Shown: positions 18,784 through 28,227 of the stretch, one piece after another | Position numbering within the stretch: position 1 is the first letter of the stretch | Layout of the letters: the number at the start of each line of letters is the position of its first letter | From: an uncultured Desulfovibrio sp. | GTDB taxonomy: Bacteria > Desulfobacterota > Desulfovibrionia > Desulfovibrionales > Desulfovibrionaceae | Assembly: GCF_944324935.1 (NCBI RefSeq) | Contig: NZ_CALUYG010000008.1 | Span: forward strand, 1-64,000 | Reading direction: 5' to 3' | Length of the DNA: 64,000 nt | Translations under genes and position numbers: made by a program | The notes under the pieces: generated by a model | The model's input: the letters and a program-made list of their open reading frames with translations, nothing else | Database searches by the model: none | Told to the model about the DNA's origin: nothing

Positions 18784-20739
18784 TTAGGCGAAGCTATAGC
18801 GCATCCCTCCTCGCTTGAAAGGCTCTTCCCCATCCGCGCGGATCATGGCGGCGACCTCCGGCACGGACTTGAGCCCCACGTTTTCCCCACTGCGCAGGCG
18901 CACGTTGACGCCGCCGGCCTGCGCCTCCTTCTCACCAATGACAAGAATATACGGGACCTTGGCCACCTGCGCCTCGCGCACCTTGAAGCCAAGCTTCTCG
19001 TTGCGCAGGTCCGCCGTGGCACGGATGCCCTGCGCCTTGAGCTCTTCCAGCGCCTTGCGCGCGGCCTCATCCCCGGCTTCGGTCACCGTGAGGATGCGGG
19101 CCTGTTCCGGCGCGAGCCAGGTGGGCATGGCCCCGGCGTACTGCTCGATGAGCACGCCGATGAAGCGTTCCAGCGAGCCCATGATGGCGCGATGCACCAT
19201 GACCGGACGATGCCGCTCGCCATCCTGCCCCACATAGGTGAGGTCGAAGCGCTCCGGCAGGGTGAAGTCCACCTGGATGGTGGAGCACTGCCATTCGCGA
19301 CCGATGCAGTCCAGCAGGCGCACATCGATCTTCGGCCCGTAGAAGGCCCCGTCTCCTTCGTTGATTTCATACGGCATATCGGCTTTCTGCACGGCCTGGA
19401 TTAGGGCATTGGTGGCAAGTTCCCAGGCTTCGTCCGTGCCGATGCTGTCTTCGGGCCGGGTGGAGATTGCCACCTTGAACTGGAAGTTGAAGAGGTTCAT
19501 GAGGTCGCGGATCAGATGGATGACCTCGAGGATCTCCCCTTCCAGCTGTTCCGGGGTGCAGAGGATGTGCGCGTCGTCCTGCGTGAACTGGCGCACGCGC
19601 AAAAGGCCGTGCAGCACGCCGCTCTTTTCGTGGCGGTGCACCACGCCCAGCTCGAAGTAACGCTGCGGCATGTCCCGGTAGCTGCGCAGCTCATTCTTGA
19701 AGATGAGCATGTGCGAGATGCAGTTCATGGGTTTGATGCCGTAGGCGTCGTCCTCGATCTGGGTGAAATACATGTTCTGCCGGTAGTGGTCATAGTGGCC
19801 GGAACGCTGCCAGGTCTCCACGCGCAGCAGCTGCGGGCCCTGCACCATGTCGTAGCCGCGCTTGAGGTGCTCGCGCCGCCAGAAGTCCTCGAGGATGGTG
19901 CGCAGCAGCATCCCCTTGGGCAGCCAGAACACCATGCCGGGGGCCACATCCTCATGGAAGGTGAAAAAGCCCAGTTCCCGGCCCAGCTTGCGATGGTCGC
20001 GGCGCTTGGCCTCCTCCAGCTGCTGGAGATAGGCCTTGAGGGCCTTCTCATCGGCAAAGGCCGTGCCGTACAGGCGGGAGAGCATGGGGTTCTTCTCATC
20101 CCCGCGCCAGTAGGCCCCGGCCACGGAAAGCAACTTGGACGCCGCGGCGAAGCCGGTGTGCGGCACGTGCGGGCCGCGACAGAGATCGCAGAAGTCGCCG
20201 CAGGTGTAGAGCGTCACCGTATCGCCGTCGATGCCCTCGATGATCTCCACCTTGAAATCCTCGCCCATGCCGCGGAAAAGCTCCACGGCCTCGGCCTTGC
20301 TCACCCGGCGGCTGGTGAAGGGCAGACGAGCGGCCGCTAGTTTCTGCATCTCCGCTTCGATGGCTTCGAAATCATCGCTGGAAAAGGGCTTCTCCACGCT
20401 GAAATCGTAGTAGAAGCCAGTATCGATGGCCGGACCGATGGTCACCCTGGCCGACGGGAACAGCTTCTTGACCGCCGCCGCCATGACGTGCGCCGTGGAA
20501 TGTCGCACGATGGCCAGACCTTCGGGGGAATCGGCCGGCACGGGCACAAGCTCGGTGCAGCCCGCCGGCACGGGGGCGCTCAGATCCACAAGCTGCGCGC
20601 CGCCCTGCTCTTCAGGGCAGACGGCGCGGGCGGCCACCAGCGACTTGAACTTCTTGCCGCTCAGGGCCTGCTGCAACACATCGGAAACGACTGCACCGGC
20701 GGCGGCCTCCACGGCCTGCCCTTCCACGAGGATGCTCAT
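18784..20739 (-). CDS. thrS: Threonyl-tRNA synthetase
   Basis: 651 residues. A TGS-like N-terminal domain (1-65) is followed by the editing domain with [16 protein letters not shown] and the zinc-type [13 protein letters not shown] region, the class II core ([18 protein letters not shown] stretch and [19 protein letters not shown]), and the anticodon-binding domain. It charges tRNA-Thr. The SD AAGGAG precedes the ATG. The stop codon is directly followed by the infC start. A terminator hairpin lies only 37 bp upstream of the ATG. Confidence 0.98.
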   Translation of the reverse strand: MSILVEGQAVEAAAGAVVSDVLQQALSGKKFKSLVAARAVCPEEQGGAQLVDLSAPVPAGCTELVPVPADSPEGLAIVRHSTAHVMAAAVKKLFPSARVTIGPAIDTGFYYDFSVEKPFSSDDFEAIEAEMQKLAAARLPFTSRRVSKAEAVELFRGMGEDFKVEIIEGIDGDTVTLYTCGDFCDLCRGPHVPHTGFAAASKLLSVAGAYWRGDEKNPMLSRLYGTAFADEKALKAYLQQLEEAKRRDHRKLGRELGFFTFHEDVAPGMVFWLPKGMLLRTILEDFWRREHLKRGYDMVQGPQLLRVETWQRSGHYDHYRQNMYFTQIEDDAYGIKPMNCISHMLIFKNELRSYRDMPQRYFELGVVHRHEKSGVLHGLLRVRQFTQDDAHILCTPEQLEGEILEVIHLIRDLMNLFNFQFKVAISTRPEDSIGTDEAWELATNALIQAVQKADMPYEINEGDGAFYGPKIDVRLLDCIGREWQCSTIQVDFTLPERFDLTYVGQDGERHRPVMVHRAIMGSLERFIGVLIEQYAGAMPTWLAPEQARILTVTEAGDEAARKALEELKAQGIRATADLRNEKLGFKVREAQVAKVPYILVIGEKEAQAGGVNVRLRSGENVGLKSVPEVAAMIRADGEEPFKRGGMRYSFA

Positions 20740-20775
20740 GCAAAAACTCCTTATCGCTTCGCCGCACGGCGACGA

Positions 20776-20812
20776 CGCAAAAAAGAAATGGGGAGGCGAA
20801 ACACCTCCCCAT
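20776..20812 (-). terminator. Rho-independent terminator between tRNA-Val and thrS
   Basis: Read leftward, ATGGGGAGG/CCTCCCCAT (20788-20796 with 20804-20812) is followed by TTCTTTTTTGC. It probably ends the tRNA-Val transcript. Its position just before the thrS SD also allows it to act as an attenuator for thrS readthrough. Confidence 0.8.
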
Positions 20813-20894
20813 CACTCTCAGAAATACCGCTTGGCGGCTATAGTGGCGGGCATGCAGCCCTTCGCCGTTAAGGGGACATTCCCCGAATCATCAC

Positions 20895-20971
20895 TGGTAG
20901 GAACGAGCAGACTTGAACTGCTGACCTCTTCCGTGTCAAGGAAGCGCTCTAGCCACCTGAGCTACGCTCCT
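20895..20971 (-). tRNA. tRNA-Val (GAC)
   Basis: A 77-nt cloverleaf with encoded CCA. The acceptor is AGGAGCG/CGTTCCT with one G-U pair, the D-arm GCTC...GAGC, the anticodon stem CTTCC/GGAAG with loop TTGACAC (anticodon GAC), the T-arm AGCAG-TTCAAGT-CTGCT, the discriminator A, then CCA. It lies upstream of thrS on the same strand. Confidence 0.95.
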
Positions 20972-20989
20972 ACATGAGGCAAGAGTTCT

Positions 20990-21016
20990 TCTATACGTCG
21001 GCCGGCAAAAGGTCAA
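20990..21016 (-). promoter_or_regulatory. Putative sigma70 promoter of tRNA-Val
   Basis: Read leftward, TTGACC (21011-21016) and TATAGA (20990-20995) are 15 bp apart, and the tRNA 5' end follows 19 nt past the -10. The spacing is a little short, but both boxes are good. Confidence 0.55.
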
Positions 21017-21063
21017 GCCTTTTTTCTCCTTCCGCAAAAAATATCGTCCCCTCGCGGAGTGTC

Positions 21064-21200
21064 TGCCCCCCGGGAAAGGCAAGCCGCGACGCGGCGACAC
21101 AGCGCCGTCCGGCCAAAAGCAAGCGGAATGACAGCACTTTCCCGCGACACGACAGCCCGTATGGTGGGAAAGCCAAGCGCTCCCACCAGAAAATGCTCTC
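21064..21200 (+). repeat. Dispersed intergenic hairpin repeat, copy C
   Basis: It holds GCGGAATGACAGCACTTTCCCGC (imperfect stem, 21123-21145; 23 nt with a weak centre), then CGACACGACAGCCCGTATGG and a GCTCCCACC...GAAAATGCTCTC end, as in copies A and B. It is the most diverged in the stem. The surrounding 20972-21508 gap shows no gene beyond this repeat and the tRNA promoter. Confidence 0.65.
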
Positions 21201-21508
21201 AGGGGCGGCAGATGCATCCCAACGGCAGCTCGCCGGCCGCGCCCCGCAGAGCGGCACGGGACAGGAACACATGGTCTCGGCAAGGCGTCCCGCCCGCCCA
21301 GCGTTTCCGGCATGGGATCAGGGTAAGGATATGGGCCTTTCCGCGCAGCGCGGGCCGCTCCCCGCCCCCTGGCCGTCGACCTTGACGAGCCCGCCGGCCT
21401 TCCGCCGCGGGCGGGCAGGTCGGGGAGACAGCGTGATGCTGGAGAGGGGGTTACGAAGATGCTCCCCGCATGGGCAAGCGCACGAAATCCCGGCCAGAGG
21501 CTCAGGCC

Positions 21509-22630
21509 CTATGGCAGCACGCCCGCGAACTGCGTCTTCAGATGCTGCACCTTGGCCACATAGAAGCGCGTCTCCCGCACGGGCAGATCCACGGTCAGCG
21601 TGCGGTAGAGCTCCTTCACGTCCAGGCTGTTGATGCGGGCCACGGCCTCGGCATTGGTGGGACCCCAGTACCGGAGGAAGCGGTTGGGCCCCATGTTGTA
21701 GGCGGCCACAGCGCAGTATTCGCGAGCCACGGGATCCCGCACATCCTGAAAATACCTGGTCATAAGGATGTGCAGATACGCCGTGCCGTAGCGGATGTTG
21801 ATCTCCGGGACGGCCAGCTCGTCAAAGCCCACGTTGCCGCGCGTCCCGTACAGGAAACGATGCACCTCGTCGCTGGCGGTGCTGGGCAGAAGCTGCATGA
21901 GCCCCATGGCCGAGCTGCGGCTGACCAGCGTGGGCCGGAAGGTGCTCTCGCTATGGATGATGGCGTACACAAGGGCCGTATTGAGCCCGTAACGGCGGGA
22001 GAAGTTCTCCACCAGCTCCTTGTAGGAGCCGGCATGGGCCTGGAGCGTCCCCGCATCATAGCGGGGCAGGGACAGGACGGGCGCCACGGGCGCGGGCCGC
22101 CGGTGCAGCTCGGCCAGCGCTTCCACATTGACCGGCTGGTAACCGTGCAGGAAAGCCCCGGAAGCCTGCCAGCGCAGAGGACGTCCCTGATTGTCCAGCA
22201 TATCGCCGTAAAAATCCGGCTGCACGCCATAGAGCAGGGGCATGCCGGAACCGTCCAGCGCCAGCAGCGGCGCGAGCGTCGTGGCGGCATTGCCGTCAAA
22301 GAAAAAGGCCCGGCCGGAAAGCGCCAGCCTGACGCCGTCCTTGTCGAAACGCACCACATCTTCCCGCCGGGAGGACGACGGCATGTCGTCCGGCGACGCG
22401 ACCAGCGCCGCGTCCACAGGCCGGCGCACGGCCCAGACGCGTCCGCCGGCTCCCTGCGCCACGATGGGCCGGGGCCTGTCCTCGGGGCGCAGGCTGATGA
22501 CCTGGGGATTGACGAGGCCGCGCATCTCCGCTCCCCAGTACTGGGGGACGAAGCCGGCCAGCAGCGGCACCAGCCCCAGGATCCCCAGGAGCATGCAGGT
22601 TGCCAGGAGGAGGGTGATTCGGCGGGTCAT
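21509..22630 (-). CDS. Membrane-anchored lytic murein transglycosylase (SLT domain)
   Basis: 373 residues. MTRRITLLLATCMLLGILGL is a signal anchor; the C12 context is not a good lipobox. The C-terminal half (about 200-373) is an SLT domain: YAIIHSESTFRPTLVSRSSAMGLMQLLP, with the catalytic Glu in HSESTF, then AYNMGPNRFLRYW. The upstream half is reminiscent of MltC's extra domain. It cleaves peptidoglycan in the periplasm. The start at 22630 has AAGGA upstream; the longer frame adds no signal. Divergent from sulP. Confidence 0.87.
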   Translation of the reverse strand: MTRRITLLLATCMLLGILGLVPLLAGFVPQYWGAEMRGLVNPQVISLRPEDRPRPIVAQGAGGRVWAVRRPVDAALVASPDDMPSSSRREDVVRFDKDGVRLALSGRAFFFDGNAATTLAPLLALDGSGMPLLYGVQPDFYGDMLDNQGRPLRWQASGAFLHGYQPVNVEALAELHRRPAPVAPVLSLPRYDAGTLQAHAGSYKELVENFSRRYGLNTALVYAIIHSESTFRPTLVSRSSAMGLMQLLPSTASDEVHRFLYGTRGNVGFDELAVPEINIRYGTAYLHILMTRYFQDVRDPVAREYCAVAAYNMGPNRFLRYWGPTNAEAVARINSLDVKELYRTLTVDLPVRETRFYVAKVQHLKTQFAGVLP

Positions 22631-22790
22631 GGGCGAACATCCTTGCCGGAGGGAATCTTTCGGCACAAATGGATTATGCAATGTTTTTGCCACAAAGACA
22701 ATGCCCTTTGATTCCGGCGGATTGAAATGGTCATCCCGTCTCATGCCGGGACGCCGTCAAAATTTTGTCCGCCGTGCGCCCATCCCCCCG

Positions 22791-22819
22791 TTGACCCGCA
22801 CGGGCAGCCCGGGTATGGT
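22791..22819 (+). promoter_or_regulatory. Putative sigma70 promoter of the sulP-dus operon
   Basis: TTGACC and TATGGT are separated by exactly 17 bp. The leader to the sulP ATG is about 165 nt and ends in a GGAGCA/TGCTCC hairpin (22973-22988) that would mask the ribosome-binding region. The 22631-22991 divergent gap shows no gene. Confidence 0.5.
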
Positions 22820-22991
22820 CCAGAGCAGTATCGTTTTTTTCTGCCGTCCGCCCCTTGAGATTCCTTCGGCTTTTGCGTATGTCCCTTTTGGCACAAGCTG
22901 CCGGAGCGGCAAAAGACCACCGCGCGGCAGGAGGGCTCAGGGGGCCGAACGCCCTCCCCTTTCCCCTTTTCGGGAGCATGGTGCTCCGGGC

Positions 22992-24782
22992 ATGACCATG
23001 AAATATCTCGATACCCTGCTTCCTTTCTGGAAAGAGCTGAAACAGTATCAGTCAGCCGATTTTCGCGCCGATCTGGTGGCGGCGCTGACAGTTACGCCCG
23101 TGGCCGTGCCGCAGGCCATGGCCTACGCGCTCATGGCCGGCGTGCACCCGCAATACGGCATCTACGCCTGTATGCTGCCGGTGGTGGTGGCGGCGCTGTG
23201 GGGCTCCTGCCGCTTCCTTGCCGCCGGGCCCACCAACGCCACGTCCATCGTGCTGCTCTCCACCATTGGTTCGGCCACGGTGGGCGGCGTGGCCATCGCG
23301 GGGCTGCCGCCCTCCTATCAGATGACCTGCGTCTTCACCATCACGCTGCTGTGCGGCATGATCCAGGTGGCCATGGGGCTGGCCCGGCTGGGCGATCTGG
23401 CCAACTTCATCTCCCAGTCCGTCATGCAGGCCTTTGCCACGGGGACGGCCCTGCTCATCGCCTCCAGCCAGATCGAGACCGTGCTCGGCCTGCCGGACAG
23501 TCATTCGAGCGGCTTTTTCCTGCAAGTCTGGTCGGCCATCCAGCATATAGGCGAGACAAACGTCTGGTGCGTGGGCATCGCCGTCCTGAGCATCGTGCTG
23601 GTGGAACTCTGCCGCCGCATCTCCCGCCGTCTGCCCGCCACGCTGCTGGCGCTGGTGGGGGCGGGCATCTTTTCCTACCTTATTGATGCGGGCGGCAGGG
23701 GGGTCGCCCTGGTGGGGGCCATCCCCTCGGTCATCCCCCCCATCTCGCGTCTGCCGCTGGATGTCACCGTCTACCGCGATCTTTTCATGCCGGCCCTGGC
23801 CCTGGCGCTCATGGGGGCGGTCACCTCCCTTTCCACGGGCAAGCAGCTGGCCAGCCTCAAGGGCGACCGTTTCGACGGCAGCCAGGAGCTCATCGGGCAG
23901 GGGCTCGGCAATATGGCGGCGGCCTGCACGTCCAGCATCGTGGGGTGCGGCTCCTTCAGCCGCAGCGCGCTTGTGGTGACCTCCGGCGCGCGTACGCGCA
24001 TGGCCACGGTGCTGTCCGGCCTGCTGGCCCTGCCCATGCTCTGGCTTATCGCGCCCTTTATGAGCTGGCTGCCGCTCTCCGCCCTGGGCAGCGTGCTGCT
24101 GACCGTCTGCGTGCGGATGGTGGACGTGCCGGGCCTGCGGCTCTGCTTCCAGGCCACGCGCATCGACCGAACCGTCCTGCTCGTCACCTTTGCGGCCACC
24201 CTGCTGCTGGCGCTGGAACAGGCCATCCTGCTGGGCGTGCTGCTCTCGCTCATCCTGTTCATCTTCAAGCTGGCGCATCCGCGCGTCTTCCGGCTCAGCC
24301 GCCATGACCCCATGATGCAGCACGCGCCGGAACCGCTGCCGGACGAGATCGCCGTCTACGTCATCGAGGGGACGCTCTTCTTCGGGGCCATCAACGAACT
24401 GGAACGACGCATCTATGATGAAACGGATACGCCGGTGCGGGTCATCGTGCTGCACCTGGCCCGCGTCTTCTGGCTGGATGCCGCGGGCACGCACTCGCTG
24501 GAGCAGTTCGTGGAGCGCTGCCATCAACGACATATCCCGGTCATCCTGGTCGTCGGCAGCCGCAGCGTCCATGACATCCTCAAGCGGACCGGCCTGCTGA
24601 GCTATCTGGGCAAGGGCTTCGTGGCGCCGACCTTTGCCGACGGGCTGAAGCTCGGCTTCCACACCTATCACCGCCTGCAAAGCGACGAGCGCCTGCATCT
24701 GCCCAAGCTGCCGCCCTCCAAACGCAAGCAGAGCCGCCACGTCCACCATCCCCATCAGCATCACAAGAGCAGGACCAAATGA
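22992..24782 (+). CDS. SulP-family anion permease with STAS domain
   Basis: 596 residues. A SulP transporter core of about 10-14 membrane helices (signature PQAMAYALMAGVHPQYGIYA near residue 38, and NMAAACTSSIVGCGSFSRSA) is followed by a cytoplasmic STAS domain (about 440-560). A His/Lys-rich tail (RHVHHPHQHHKSRTK) is unusual. SulP proteins carry sulfate, bicarbonate or dicarboxylates. In a sulfate reducer sulfate is attractive, but the substrate is not provable here. The start at 22992 (alternative 22998) is chosen from the protein alignment; the SD is poor. The stop overlaps the dus start (ATGA). Confidence 0.9.
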   Translation: MTMKYLDTLLPFWKELKQYQSADFRADLVAALTVTPVAVPQAMAYALMAGVHPQYGIYACMLPVVVAALWGSCRFLAAGPTNATSIVLLSTIGSATVGGVAIAGLPPSYQMTCVFTITLLCGMIQVAMGLARLGDLANFISQSVMQAFATGTALLIASSQIETVLGLPDSHSSGFFLQVWSAIQHIGETNVWCVGIAVLSIVLVELCRRISRRLPATLLALVGAGIFSYLIDAGGRGVALVGAIPSVIPPISRLPLDVTVYRDLFMPALALALMGAVTSLSTGKQLASLKGDRFDGSQELIGQGLGNMAAACTSSIVGCGSFSRSALVVTSGARTRMATVLSGLLALPMLWLIAPFMSWLPLSALGSVLLTVCVRMVDVPGLRLCFQATRIDRTVLLVTFAATLLLALEQAILLGVLLSLILFIFKLAHPRVFRLSRHDPMMQHAPEPLPDEIAVYVIEGTLFFGAINELERRIYDETDTPVRVIVLHLARVFWLDAAGTHSLEQFVERCHQRHIPVILVVGSRSVHDILKRTGLLSYLGKGFVAPTFADGLKLGFHTYHRLQSDERLHLPKLPPSKRKQSRHVHHPHQHHKSRTK

Positions 24783-25786
24783 GCCGCCATCCCGCCCGCC
24801 CCCTGCCGCCCTGTCCGTCCGCCGCCGCGGAGCATCCCCCGGTCTTCGGCCCCGACGCGCCCTGGCTCGCGCCGCTGGCAGGCTACAGCGACCTGCCCTT
24901 CCGCCTGCTCTGCCGCGAATACGGGGCGGCGGTCTGCGTGACGGAGATGGTCAGCGCCAAGGGGCTTGTCTATCACAGCCCGGGCACGGCCGACCTGCTG
25001 CGGACGCTGCCGGAGGATCAGCCGCTGGTGGTGCAGCTTTTCGGCGCCGAGGCCGCCTTCCTGGAGCAGGCCGTGAGCCTGCTGCGCGAGGCCGGGTACG
25101 GCTGGTTCGATCTGAACATGGGCTGTTCCGTGCCCAAGGTCCTCAAGCAGAAGGCCGGAGCGGCCATGCTCGGGGATGTGGAAAACGCCCTTGCCGTCGC
25201 CCGGGCCATGATCGCCGCCGCCGGGCCGGGCCATGTGGGCTTCAAACTGCGGCTGGGGCTGGATGACGGCCGTCCGGTCTGGCGGGACCTGGCCCTGCGG
25301 CTCCAGGACGCCGGGGCCGGCTGGCTGACCCTGCATCCGCGCACGGCCCGGCAGAGCTTCGGCGGCGAAGCCCGCCACGAGGCGCTGGCCGCCCTTGCGC
25401 CCCAGCTTTCCATCCCCCTGCTGGCCAGCGGCGATCTTTTCAGCGCGGAAGACGGCCTGCGCGTCCAGGCGGCAACCGGGGCGAGCGGCGTCATGTACGC
25501 ACGCGGCGCGCTGCACGACCCCGCCATCTTCGCCGCGCACCGGGCCCTCCAGCGGGGAGAGCCGGCCCCTCCCGCCACGCCGCGGCGTCTGCGCGCCATC
25601 ATCGACAGGCACATCGCCCTGGCCCGCCGTCATTGCGACGATGCGGCCGTGCTCTGGAAGATGCGCAGCGTCGTACCGCGCTACGTCAAGCATCTGCCCG
25701 GCGCGCGCGCCCTGCGGCAGGCCTTGTGCCGCTGCACGAGCTGGACCGCCCTGCAGGACATCCTTGAGGAATTCCTCCCGGGCTGA
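24779..25786 (+). CDS. dus: tRNA-dihydrouridine synthase
   Basis: 335 residues. The FMN TIM barrel begins APLAGYSDLPFRLLCREYGA; the active-site cysteine lies in DLNMGCSVPKVLKQKAGAAML (the usual GCP is GCS here), followed by HPRTARQSFGG and GDLFSAEDG. It reduces uridine in tRNA D-loops. Translationally coupled to sulP by a 4-bp overlap, which has no obvious functional logic. Confidence 0.93.
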   Translation: MSRHPARPLPPCPSAAAEHPPVFGPDAPWLAPLAGYSDLPFRLLCREYGAAVCVTEMVSAKGLVYHSPGTADLLRTLPEDQPLVVQLFGAEAAFLEQAVSLLREAGYGWFDLNMGCSVPKVLKQKAGAAMLGDVENALAVARAMIAAAGPGHVGFKLRLGLDDGRPVWRDLALRLQDAGAGWLTLHPRTARQSFGGEARHEALAALAPQLSIPLLASGDLFSAEDGLRVQAATGASGVMYARGALHDPAIFAAHRALQRGEPAPPATPRRLRAIIDRHIALARRHCDDAAVLWKMRSVVPRYVKHLPGARALRQALCRCTSWTALQDILEEFLPG

Positions 25787-25803
25787 CCGCCGCCGGCCTC
25801 CGG

Positions 25804-25832
25804 TTGAACTCTTTCGCCATGCGGACTATATA
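25804..25832 (+). promoter_or_regulatory. Putative sigma70 promoter upstream of ispH
   Basis: TTGAAC-N17-TATATA, a near-consensus pair about 180 bp before the ispH ATG, in the gap after dus. Confidence 0.6.
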
Positions 25833-26011
25833 ACAGCCTTACCGCGCCGGGACATCCGCGCCCTCGCCGTCCCCGTCCGACCGCCTGCCGCTTTGGGACA
25901 GCGCCGTCCGCACGGCCTCCGGCAGGAACGTGACGATGATTTTCCGGCGCGCCCCCTTCACGTTTTTCCGGCCCCTGTGGTGTGCCGCACTGCCCCCGTC
26001 AAGGAGACATC

Positions 26012-27052
26012 ATGGAAATCCTCCGCGCCAAAACGGCCGGATTCTGCATGGGCGTGAGCCTCGCCCTGCAAAAACTGGACTCCGCCATCGAACATTCCCG
26101 CGGCCGACGCATCTGCACGCTCGGCCCCATCATCCACAACCCGCAGGTGCTGGCCGACTACGAGGCGCGGGGCGTGTTCTGCGCCTCCTCGCCTGAGGAG
26201 CTCGACCCCGGCGACTGCGTGCTCATCCGCGCGCACGGCATCACCCGGCAGGTGGAGGAGGCCGTGCGGGCCTCGGGCGCCCAGGTGGAGGACGCCACCT
26301 GCCCCAAGGTGAAAAAAGCCCAGCTCGCCATCCGCCGGGCCACGGAAAACGGCGCCACGCTCCTGCTCTTCGGCGAGGCAGAACACCCCGAAGTGCGGGG
26401 CCTGCTGTCCTATGCGCACGGCCTCGCCCATGTCTTCGGCAGCCGGGAAGAGCTGGCCGGCCTGCCCCTTGCCCCTGACGGCGACTATGTCCTCGCCTCC
26501 CAGACCACGCAGGACCGGGGCGCCTTTGCCGCCATCGAACAGGACCTGCGCGCCCGGCTTGCCCGGCTTGCGGTGCTCTCCACCATCTGCGACGCCACGC
26601 GGGAACGGCAGGAAGAAGCCCTGGAGATCGCCCGAAAAGCGGACATCATGGTGGTCGTCGGCGGCAGGCAGAGCGGCAATACGCGCCGCCTGGCCGATCT
26701 GGCCGCCCAGTGCGGCAAGACGACCTTCCACATCGAGGAAGCCTCGGAGCTCAGGCCGGAGAATTTCTCAAAAAAAATGTGCGTTGGCCTAACGGCGGGC
26801 GCATCTACGCCGAAAAAGCTTATTGACGCGGCGCAATCGTGGCTGGAGGCGCTCCCCTTGACAAGGGGCGGCGCGCCATCCGTCCGACGGCCGCCCCCCG
26901 GCGGGGCAGCGCGCAAGGCCGGGCGGAACGATCGCCCTGGTCGCCGCAGGCCGGACGCACCCTGTCCCGGCAGCGGCCGCGGGCGTATCTTCCGCACTGC
27001 GCGCAGGCGTATCTTATGGAGGCAGCATGGCTCAGACCAATATTCTGCTTGA
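26012..27052 (+). CDS. ispH: 4-hydroxy-3-methylbut-2-enyl diphosphate reductase with abnormal C-terminal extension
   Basis: 346 residues, longer than the usual ~280-320. The three [4Fe-4S] ligands are present: C12 (AGFCMGV), C97 (ATCPKV) and C193 (STICDAT). The substrate motifs HNPQV, RAHG and SQTTQ are intact, so the last MEP-pathway step should be catalysed. The recognisable fold ends near residue 281 (KLIDAAQSWLEAL). The remaining ~65 residues are Arg/Pro/Gly-rich and overlap cheV by 26 bp, which suggests loss of the original stop codon. The SD AAGGAG is ideal. Confidence 0.92.
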   Translation: MEILRAKTAGFCMGVSLALQKLDSAIEHSRGRRICTLGPIIHNPQVLADYEARGVFCASSPEELDPGDCVLIRAHGITRQVEEAVRASGAQVEDATCPKVKKAQLAIRRATENGATLLLFGEAEHPEVRGLLSYAHGLAHVFGSREELAGLPLAPDGDYVLASQTTQDRGAFAAIEQDLRARLARLAVLSTICDATRERQEEALEIARKADIMVVVGGRQSGNTRRLADLAAQCGKTTFHIEEASELRPENFSKKMCVGLTAGASTPKKLIDAAQSWLEALPLTRGGAPSVRRPPPGGAARKAGRNDRPGRRRPDAPCPGSGRGRIFRTARRRILWRQHGSDQYSA

Positions 27053-28058
27053 GGCGGGAACCAACGAACTTGAAGTCGTCGAGTTTTATCTTGACGAACT
27101 GGCGCCGGCCGGCGGCGATGCCGCCGAAGGCCAGACCACGACGGAGAACCCTGACGAGACGTGTACCTACCGTGGCTATTATGGCGTCAATGTGGCCAAG
27201 GTGCTGGAGATCATCCGCATGCCCAAGGTCACGGAACTGCCCGAAGTGCAGCACCCCAGCGTGCTGGGGGCGTTCAACCTCCGTTCCCGCATCATCCCCC
27301 TTGTGGACCTGGCCATGTGGCTGGAAAAACAGCACGCCCAGACGACGGAGGAACCCAAGACCATCGTGACGGAGTTCAACAACGTCACCACGGCCTTCAT
27401 GGTCTCCGGGGTCAACCGCATCCACCGCATCAGCTGGGAAGAGGTCGAGCCGCCGAACAAGTATGTGGCCGCCGTCTCCAGCAACACCATCATCGGCGTG
27501 GTTAAGCTGGAGGGCCGCATCGTCTTCCTGCTGGATCTGGAAAAGGTCGTGGCCAACCTTAATCCTCAGCTCGGCCTGCGTCTGGACGACCTGGGCGCCA
27601 ACTGGGACGCGACGCGCGGCTACCGTGCCCTTGTGGCCGACGACTCGGCCCTGGTCCGCGAGATGCAGCGCGACCTTCTGGAAAAGGCCGGCTTCACCGT
27701 GGAAGTCACCACCAACGGTCGCGAAGCCTGGGAACGGCTTATGAACTTCAAACGCCTTACCGAAGAAGAAAACCGCCCCATCACCGATTTCGTGCAGGTG
27801 GTCGTCTCAGATATCGAGATGCCCGTCATGGACGGCCTCAACCTGACGCTGCGCATCAAGGAAGATCCTGTGCTCAAGGAGCTTCCCGTGCTGCTCTTCT
27901 CCTCGCTCATCACCGACAAGCTGCGCCACAAGGGCGAGAGCGTCGGTGCGGACGGCCAGATATCCAAGCCGGAAGTGACCCAGCTGGCCAAGCGGGCCGC
28001 CGCGCTCATCCAGGCGCGGGAAGCCGCGCGGGCCGAAAAGCTGGCCGCCGGCAGCTAG
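27027..28058 (+). CDS. cheV: Chemotaxis scaffold protein CheV (CheW-receiver fusion)
   Basis: 343 residues. CheW-like domain at about 10-185 (YGVNVAKVLEIIRMP, LEGRIVFLLDLEKV). A receiver domain at about 198-330 has the acidic pair ADDSA, phospho-acceptor D262 in VVVSDIEMPVMDG, and the Lys in QISKPE. It couples chemoreceptors to CheA and tunes adaptation. GGAGG lies 5 nt before the ATG, inside the extended ispH frame. A clear terminator follows. Confidence 0.96.
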   Translation: MAQTNILLEAGTNELEVVEFYLDELAPAGGDAAEGQTTTENPDETCTYRGYYGVNVAKVLEIIRMPKVTELPEVQHPSVLGAFNLRSRIIPLVDLAMWLEKQHAQTTEEPKTIVTEFNNVTTAFMVSGVNRIHRISWEEVEPPNKYVAAVSSNTIIGVVKLEGRIVFLLDLEKVVANLNPQLGLRLDDLGANWDATRGYRALVADDSALVREMQRDLLEKAGFTVEVTTNGREAWERLMNFKRLTEEENRPITDFVQVVVSDIEMPVMDGLNLTLRIKEDPVLKELPVLLFSSLITDKLRHKGESVGADGQISKPEVTQLAKRAAALIQAREAARAEKLAAGS

Positions 28059-28081
28059 GCCCTCCCGACATCCGCCAGTCG

Positions 28082-28116
28082 GCCGCCCTCCGCTCATCGC
28101 GCAGGGCGGCTTTTTC
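28082..28116 (+). terminator. Rho-independent terminator of cheV
   Basis: GCCGCCCT pairs with AGGGCGGC, followed by TTTTTCG; 24 bp after the cheV stop. Confidence 0.9.
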
Positions 28117-28170
28117 GTCGGGCGGATACGGGGCGGGCCGGAGTCCGTCACCTGTCGCCCGCAAATGCGA

Positions 28171-28201
28171 AGGCGGGAGAGGCAGCCCGTGCCCCTCCCG
28201 C
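28171..28201 (-). terminator. Hairpin terminator of the cytochrome c peroxidase gene
   Basis: Read leftward, GGCGGGAG/CTCCCGCC is followed by TTCGCATTTGC. It lies 27 bp past the stop. The T tract is interrupted. Confidence 0.6.
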
Positions 28202-28227
28202 CCGACGACGATACGCAAGATGCCGGA

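Noticed and set aside
22888..22905. Sigma54 promoter upstream of sulP (TTGGCACAAGCTGCC)
   Set aside because: The GG to GC spacing is 8 nt instead of the required 10, and a good sigma70 pair lies at 22791-22819.
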